A stretch of 9,081 nt of DNA, from positions 1 through 9,081 of the forward strand of contig JAAZAQ010000240.1 of assembly GCA_012514225.1 (NCBI GenBank). Direction: 5' to 3'. Below are positions 5,094 through 9,081 of this stretch, piece after piece. The DNA comes from Clostridiales bacterium. Its GTDB lineage: Bacteria; Bacillota; Clostridia; Christensenellales; Aristaeellaceae. The translations under genes were made by a program, and so were the position numbers. The notes beneath the pieces were generated by a model. It had not been told where the DNA came from. It was given only the letters and a program-made list of their open reading frames with translations, and made no database searches. The stretch's first letter is position 1, and each line of letters opens with the position of its first letter.

Positions 5094-5156
5094 GATGCTG
5101 TCGGTATCATGTGGCCGGGGTGAATCACCCGTCATGGCTGCGGAACCGACAGCATC
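5094..5156 (+). ncRNA. 63-nt structured RNA element, copy B
   Basis: P1 is a perfect 12-bp helix (GATGCTGTCGGT with ACCGACAGCATC). P2 is TGTGGC/GCTGCG and P3 is GGGT/ACCC capped by GAATC. The internal-loop bases at 23-24 are CG, and 38-43 read GTCATG against GTCTGA in A and C. There is no T-tract after the helix (CGCGCTTTAG), so transcription probably continues. It is the copy nearest to an intact gene: the secreted protein at 5467 lies 310 nt downstream on the same strand, so copy B could be the 5' end of that gene's leader. Function unknown. Confidence 0.7.
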
Positions 5157-5466
5157 CGCGCTTTAGGGAATCTGGCGTATTTCTTGCGGGAGCTATAATC
5201 TTTGCGTTTCCTGGTTTGCTTTCTGGTTTGGAACGGAGAATTCCCCTACTTAAACACAATACCTGCGTTGTCATCCGCTGTAATCCTGTATGTTGATTTA
5301 TGAATGAATCCGTTTTGCGATGTGTTTGCTTCGGAAGGGATTGCAGGCATTCTCCCGCTGACCGCAAGGTGCAGGGGCGAAGCAAGAACGACGGGGCAAG
5401 ATGCGTTGTATAGCAAGAACCGAAGAAACCGGAGCAAAAGGGCAATCGGTATGAGGAGGTTGGAGA
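5157..5466. other. Intergenic stretch between RNA copy B and the secreted-protein gene
   Basis: No supported gene. A good -10-like TATAAT occurs at 5196-5201 but lacks a recognisable -35 box at the right distance. A short imperfect tandem (TTTCCTGGTTTGC, TTTCTGGTTTGG) lies near 5208-5231. The GC content rises again from about 5340, which marks the likely right edge of the decayed island. Confidence 0.4.
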
Positions 5467-7257
5467 ATGGACCATACCCGACGCATCATGAGAATCGGAA
5501 TCACGCTCCTCCTGGCGGCGGCGTTCTTGATTACAGCGGGGGCGGAGGCGCCGGCTGCGCTGACCCCCGCGCCGCAGGGGGTTTTCGTCACAATGGACGC
5601 GGTCGTGCGTTCCCCCCATTCCCTGGCAGTCAACCTGACCAATTTCGCGGACGACTATGGGACGCCCCAGGCGTTCTTTTTCAACGGGACACCGGTGAAG
5701 GTGGTGGCGGTCGAAAAGACCATGGGGGATTATCCGCCGGAGTTCGCGGACCCCGCGCAGCTGTGGGCCCGGGTAGTCATCGGGAAGACGGAGGCTTCCC
5801 CCGGCGTGGAGGGCATGATGCCACTGGCGGCGCTTGATTTCACCGGGGAACCCGTGGCGGAGGAAGCGCCTTCCGCGGTTCCCGCGAAGGGAAGCTCCGT
5901 CGAGCTGTTCGCAGACAACGGCCTGACCGGGACGGCCGTCGCCAGCCTGCCCGCGGGCACGCCCATCGCAATCATCGGGTGGATGAAAGACTGGGCGCAG
6001 GTCAGCGCGGCGGGGCACCTGGGGTTTGTCCGCCAGGGGGAACTGGAAATGGACGCCGCCGCCCGAAGCAGGATTGACGGCGCCATGCCCGCGGGTTTCG
6101 ATGAAATCCAGCCGGGATACCAGCAGAAGTACGAGGCGTTCATGAACGAGCTGTCGCTGCTGTACGAAACGTACGGGGACAGCAACATCTGGCCGCTGGA
6201 GGTCAAGGCGGAGGCGAGCGCGCTGGCCGCGCGCCACGGCTTCCTGTTCACCGACACGGTGCACGTGATGCCGGGCGAGGGTGACCTGACGCAGGAGGAA
6301 GCTGTCCGGCTGGCCAAGGCGGCGATGCTGTCCCGGCACGGGATGGGCGGCGAAGCGTGGGAGGACGTTTCCCTGAGCTTCTACCACCCGCCGGAAGACG
6401 AAGAATCCAAGGAATGGCGGGTCAACCTGTGGGCGAAGCCGGGATACCAGAACAGCGTCGTCTGGCTGAGCCGGAAGGGAGAAGTCCAAAGAACCCTCGT
6501 CAACGAATCGGTGGAAGCAGGCCAGGGGGAGCTGACCCCGGAAGAGCTGCAGGCCGCGCTGGAAGAGAGCATGCGCTCGCTGAGCTACTACCTGTACGGA
6601 ATCGCCGACAAGCCGCGGGAAGGGGACCTGGATAAGGAAGCGGCACAGCGGCGCGCCTTTGAGATTTTCACGTCCAAGGAGGAAGAAAAGCCAGCAGAAA
6701 CCTACAGGACGGAAGCGGAGTATTTCCGAAACGACGACGATACGCGGCGCTGGTGGCTGGTGAACATCTATGACACCTCCTTCCCCGAGGGAATGCAGCC
6801 CGTTTACCAGGTCGCGCTGGTGATGCCGGACGGCGACCCTGCCTATTTCACGGAACATGACTTCTACGCCGATGAAATCATATGGCTTCAGCAATACCTG
6901 GAGTTTGACCGGCTGGAGAAGGAACGCGGCCCTTACGCCTTCTGGACCCTGGAACAAAAGGCGGCCTGGGACCCGGAGTACTCGGGCTTGCCCGGGCAGG
7001 GTGACATTCCCCAGGAGGAAGCCCTGCGCCGCGCGACGGAAGCGGTCGAACAGGCGTACCCCGGGGCGAAGGACAGGCTTCCCGCCCTCAAACCCGCGTT
7101 TTTCTTCAGCACCTACCAGTCCCGGAACTGGCAGATTGTGTTTCTCCAGCCCGACCTCGATGCGAGGCCGACCGGCGACGAGTACTTCGTCATCCTGGAC
7201 GCGAAGACCGGGGACATCCTGGACGTGTCGATGCCGGAGCAGGAGTACGAAGAATAA
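5467..7257 (+). CDS. Secreted protein with SH3-like region and three PepSY-like repeats
   Basis: A 596-residue exported protein. GAGGAGG (5453-5459) sits 7 nt before the ATG. A signal peptide covers about residues 1-27 (hydrophobic GITLLLAAAFLITAGA), with a likely cut after A-G-A or A-E-A; there is no lipobox. Residues 38-125 and 142-195 look like two SH3-type beta modules; the second has SSVELFAD...LPAGTPIAIIGWMKDWAQVS...GHLGFV, typical of bacterial SH3 domains. Three repeats follow, each with a GDL-type helix start (GDLTQEEAVRLA 272-283, GDLDKEAAQRRA 386-397, GDIPQEEALRRA 512-523) and a Trp-containing strand 35-45 residues later (EWRVNLW 316, RWWLVNIY 428, NWQIVFLQ 554), as in PepSY/YPEB folds. 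It probably acts at the cell wall; no enzymatic motif is visible. A hairpin terminator follows. Confidence 0.85.
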   Translation: MDHTRRIMRIGITLLLAAAFLITAGAEAPAALTPAPQGVFVTMDAVVRSPHSLAVNLTNFADDYGTPQAFFFNGTPVKVVAVEKTMGDYPPEFADPAQLWARVVIGKTEASPGVEGMMPLAALDFTGEPVAEEAPSAVPAKGSSVELFADNGLTGTAVASLPAGTPIAIIGWMKDWAQVSAAGHLGFVRQGELEMDAAARSRIDGAMPAGFDEIQPGYQQKYEAFMNELSLLYETYGDSNIWPLEVKAEASALAARHGFLFTDTVHVMPGEGDLTQEEAVRLAKAAMLSRHGMGGEAWEDVSLSFYHPPEDEESKEWRVNLWAKPGYQNSVVWLSRKGEVQRTLVNESVEAGQGELTPEELQAALEESMRSLSYYLYGIADKPREGDLDKEAAQRRAFEIFTSKEEEKPAETYRTEAEYFRNDDDTRRWWLVNIYDTSFPEGMQPVYQVALVMPDGDPAYFTEHDFYADEIIWLQQYLEFDRLEKERGPYAFWTLEQKAAWDPEYSGLPGQGDIPQEEALRRATEAVEQAYPGAKDRLPALKPAFFFSTYQSRNWQIVFLQPDLDARPTGDEYFVILDAKTGDILDVSMPEQEYEE

Positions 7258-7277
7258 ATCGCGACAGGGCGGTACTG

Positions 7278-7303
7278 GCCGGCGCCGGAAAGGCGCCGGC
7301 TTT
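7278..7303 (+). terminator. Hairpin terminator after the secreted-protein gene
   Basis: GCCGGCGCC (7278-7286) pairs perfectly with GGCGCCGGC (7292-7300) across a GGAAA loop. Only a short TTTA tract follows. The very stable stem just after the stop supports termination, possibly incomplete. Confidence 0.7.
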
Positions 7304-7329
7304 ACATTCCCGCCTGATGGCGGTATTCT
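7301..7329 (+). promoter_or_regulatory. Candidate promoter of the HlyD-like gene
   Basis: TTTACA (7301-7306), 17 nt, TATTCT (7324-7329). It begins in the T-tract of the preceding terminator and lies 32 nt before the start codon at 7362. The match to consensus is moderate. Confidence 0.5.
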
Positions 7330-7361
7330 TTCTGGACAGCGATTGTGAAAGGAAGGCGCGG

Positions 7362-8834
7362 ATGCAGCAGCCCCCCTGGCAGGACCCGACTTCAAGCCAG
7401 CAACAAGGCGCCAGCCGGCCCCCGGCCTGGCCGGGGGTTTCGCCGTCCGCAGACCCCGCGGGGTTGCCGCCCGACCCGGACGGCTTCTTTACCCCTGCCT
7501 ACCCGCAGCGAAACCCGGGACCGGCCGCCCCCCCCTCCAACGCCCCGCCTCCCTACGCGGGCGGCGTGCGCGGGATGCCGGAGCCGCCGCCCCCCGACCC
7601 GAGCCTGGAGCCGCCGGACGACCGGATGATTTACCGCGCGCCGCCCAGGAGGCGCAGCGCGCTGACGTATCTGTACCTTGCCCTGGCCGCGCTGATTATC
7701 GTCCTGGTAGCGACTGCCGCCAGCCAGTTCTTCGGGAAGAAGGAGCAGGGCACGGCCGTGGTCACCATCTCCGAGCAAGGCTCCACCTTTTCCGGGCAGG
7801 CGCTGATCGTGCGCAACGAATCGGTCTTCCAGCAGGAGAACGTGTCCGACGTGCGCTATACCGCGGAGGAAGGCTCCGCCGTCAGCCGGGGCGACCCGAT
7901 CTGCACCGTGTTCTCCACCGGCTTCTCGGCCAGGGAGCTGGAGCGGCTGCAAAGCTACCGCACGCAAATCAAGGACTATCACAAGGTGCTGCTAGCCGCC
8001 TCCACCACACAGGACAACCAGCTGGCCCGGCTGGACACCGCCGTCATGCAGCGGGCGGCAGAGACCCAGTCCCTGGTGCGCGGCGCGAAGGGCAACCTGC
8101 TCAACCAGGAATTGCTGCTCAAGGAGTCCATCAGCGCGCGGCACGCCTACCTGAAGCAGAAATACATTGAGGATACCAAACTGACGCGGCTGTATGACAA
8201 CGAGAACAGCCAGCTGCAGCGCATCGAGTCCTGGACGAAGCAATTCGCCGCGACGGACAACGGCATCGTCAGCTTTTATACGGACGGCTTCGAGGGAGCC
8301 CTCAATTCCGCCACCTACCAGGAATACAGCCCGCAGGCGGTGCGATCGATGCTGGAAGGCAAAGTGCCGGAAATCGCGCAGCGTCCGAAAAACGCGATGG
8401 ACATTTACCGGCTGGTGCGCCAGTACGACTGGGGCGCGCTGATGCTGGCGGACGACCTGGGGTGGAACCCCGTCGTCGGGGAGCAATACAGGATGCTGAT
8501 CGAAAGCTTCGACAGCACGACCGTCAGCGTGACCGTGGAATCGGTGACCCGCTCCGGCGGAGAAATGCTGGTGCGGCTGAAGGCAGATTCGGCAATCGAG
8601 CCCATCCTCTACGTTCGCGCCGCCCGCGTGCAGCTGTCCAAATCCGTTATCACCTATGCCGTGCCCGCGTCCGCGGTCATCAACCAGGGCGGGGAAATCG
8701 GCGTGGTCGTGCAGTACCAGGAAGGCCCCTACCTGGTGCCGGTGACCATCGTCAGCCAGGACGCCACCCAGGCCCACGTGGTGCCGGTCAACCCGGGGCA
8801 CCTGTACGAGGGGCTGGTCGTCCGGATTTTCTGA
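7362..8834 (+). CDS. HlyD-like membrane-anchored adaptor protein with proline-rich cytoplasmic tail
   Basis: A 490-residue bitopic membrane protein. The ATG at 7362 is preferred because AAGGAAGG ends 5 nt before it; an in-frame ATG at 7317 has no such site. Residues 1-98 are proline- and glycine-rich and would stay in the cytoplasm. RAPPRRRSA precedes one membrane segment (about 101-121, LTYLYLALAALIIVLVATAA). Outside follow a lipoyl/barrel-sandwich half (about 130-185, GTAVVTISEQGSTFSGQALIVRN as split pieces), a helical hairpin or coiled coil (about 187-295), and the second half starting ATDNGIVSFYTDGFE (297-311), the usual HlyD return strand. A beta-barrel region ends in GHLYEGLVVRIF. Genes of this type in Clostridia often neighbour cell-division genes of the sepF cluster; no ABC transporter gene is adjacent, so an export role is not shown. 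Confidence 0.8.
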   Translation: MQQPPWQDPTSSQQQGASRPPAWPGVSPSADPAGLPPDPDGFFTPAYPQRNPGPAAPPSNAPPPYAGGVRGMPEPPPPDPSLEPPDDRMIYRAPPRRRSALTYLYLALAALIIVLVATAASQFFGKKEQGTAVVTISEQGSTFSGQALIVRNESVFQQENVSDVRYTAEEGSAVSRGDPICTVFSTGFSARELERLQSYRTQIKDYHKVLLAASTTQDNQLARLDTAVMQRAAETQSLVRGAKGNLLNQELLLKESISARHAYLKQKYIEDTKLTRLYDNENSQLQRIESWTKQFAATDNGIVSFYTDGFEGALNSATYQEYSPQAVRSMLEGKVPEIAQRPKNAMDIYRLVRQYDWGALMLADDLGWNPVVGEQYRMLIESFDSTTVSVTVESVTRSGGEMLVRLKADSAIEPILYVRAARVQLSKSVITYAVPASAVINQGGEIGVVVQYQEGPYLVPVTIVSQDATQAHVVPVNPGHLYEGLVVRIF

Positions 8835-8850
8835 GCCGGGCGGCGCAAAC

Positions 8851-8879
8851 TTGCGCCCGCTCGCCGGTTTGGCTATAAT
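8851..8879 (+). promoter_or_regulatory. Sigma70-type promoter of the last gene
   Basis: TTGCGC (8851-8856), a 17-nt spacer and a perfect TATAAT (8874-8879), about 50 nt before the start codon at 8930. The -35 box overlaps a GC hairpin (GGCGC 8842-8846 with GCGCC 8853-8857) that follows the HlyD-like gene. Confidence 0.72.
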
Positions 8880-8929
8880 ATCCGGGATTCATGGGGAAAA
8901 TCCGGACGGGGCGCCCAGGGAGGAACGGA

Positions 8930-9081
8930 ATGGATTTACGCGACTTTTTTGGCAAGGCGACGGATAAGGTCAAGTCGGTTTTCAGCCGCGACAACAGCTT
9001 TTTCTACGGCGCGGCCGGGCAGGGCGACAGCCGGTTCCCGGAGCCGGACGACCGCACGCCCGCACAGGGCGCGTACCCCGA
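8930..9081 (+). CDS. N-terminal part of a protein, possibly SepF-like
   Basis: The first 50 codons are in the window and the frame is open at its edge. AGGGAGGA (8917-8924) lies 5 nt before the ATG. The product begins MDLRDFFGKATDKVKSVFSR, which can form an amphipathic helix. A polar Asp/Pro/Gly-rich linker follows (SRFPEPDDRTPAQG). SepF, a membrane-binding FtsZ partner, has this layout (amphipathic N-terminal helix, disordered linker, C-terminal globular domain), and HlyD-like genes of the preceding type are often found next to it. The diagnostic SepF domain is outside the window, so the identity is an inference from layout and context only. Confidence 0.4.
   Translation, partial: MDLRDFFGKATDKVKSVFSRDNSFFYGAAGQGDSRFPEPDDRTPAQGAYP

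Noticed and set aside
4051..5156. The 63-nt elements as integron attC sites or transposon ends
   Set aside because: No paired attC R-box consensus is conserved in copies A and B, no integrase or transposase is present, no target duplications are seen, and promoters plus P2/P3 covariation fit an RNA better.
4051..5156. The 63-nt elements as plain intrinsic terminators
   Set aside because: Copies A and B have no T-tract, and in all three the promoter is only 6-10 nt upstream, which makes a simple terminator pointless.
2660..5460. CRISPR array or tandem repeat array
   Set aside because: Only three dispersed copies of the 63-nt element exist, in both orientations and with irregular spacing of about 770 and 150 bp; no repeat-spacer pattern is present.
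5125..7395. A 756-codon open frame on the minus strand
   Set aside because: It is antisense to the 596-residue secreted protein, has an Arg/Pro-rich composition typical of GC-rich shadow frames, no ribosome binding site and no recognisable domain.
8836..8860. Hairpin after the HlyD-like gene as an intrinsic terminator
   Set aside because: The short GC stem (GGCGC/GCGCC) has no T-tract and overlaps the -35 box of the next promoter; not enough support for a separate feature.

Overview
The window looks like a chromosomal segment of a GC-rich anaerobic Firmicute, probably a gut or rumen clostridial relative (inference). The reasons are strong AGGAGG-type ribosome binding sites, tRNA genes that encode CCA, a secreted protein with SH3-like and PepSY-like repeats of a kind common in Clostridia, and an HlyD-like membrane protein with a proline-rich cytoplasmic tail. 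Genes at both ends are GC-rich. The middle, about 2660-5460, is visibly richer in A+T and mostly non-coding or decayed.

Left part (1-2370, minus strand): a corrinoid ABC importer operon. Reading leftward it has a promoter (2340-2368), a cobalamin riboswitch (2153-2317), an expression-platform hairpin (2069-2122), a secreted substrate-binding protein (1158-2048), a FecCD/BtuC permease (80-1168) and the first codons of the ATPase (1-80). The genes overlap or abut, so they are probably translated as a unit and repressed by vitamin B12.

Divergent from it on the plus strand, a consensus promoter drives two directly abutting tRNA genes, Thr(CGT) and Pro(CGG), followed by an intrinsic terminator.

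Middle part (about 2660-5460): an island of decayed mobile DNA directly behind the tRNA genes. It holds a phage tail-associated protein pseudogene (two frameshifts and one internal stop), an intact 88-residue gene (3575-3841) and a fragment resembling large polymorphic phage proteins. It also holds three dispersed copies (4051-4113 plus, 4883-4945 minus, 5094-5156 plus) of one 63-nt element. Each copy folds into the same three-helix rod, the three align without gaps, and many compensatory base changes preserve the pairing. A sigma70-type promoter sits immediately upstream of each, so the helix would form the 5' end of the transcript. I do not recognise this RNA family; it is the best candidate here for an undescribed system.

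Right part (5467-9081, plus strand): a 596-residue secreted protein with three PepSY-like repeats, a hairpin terminator, a 490-residue HlyD-like membrane-anchored protein, and the start of a further gene (8930 onward) that may be a cell-division-type protein such as SepF.
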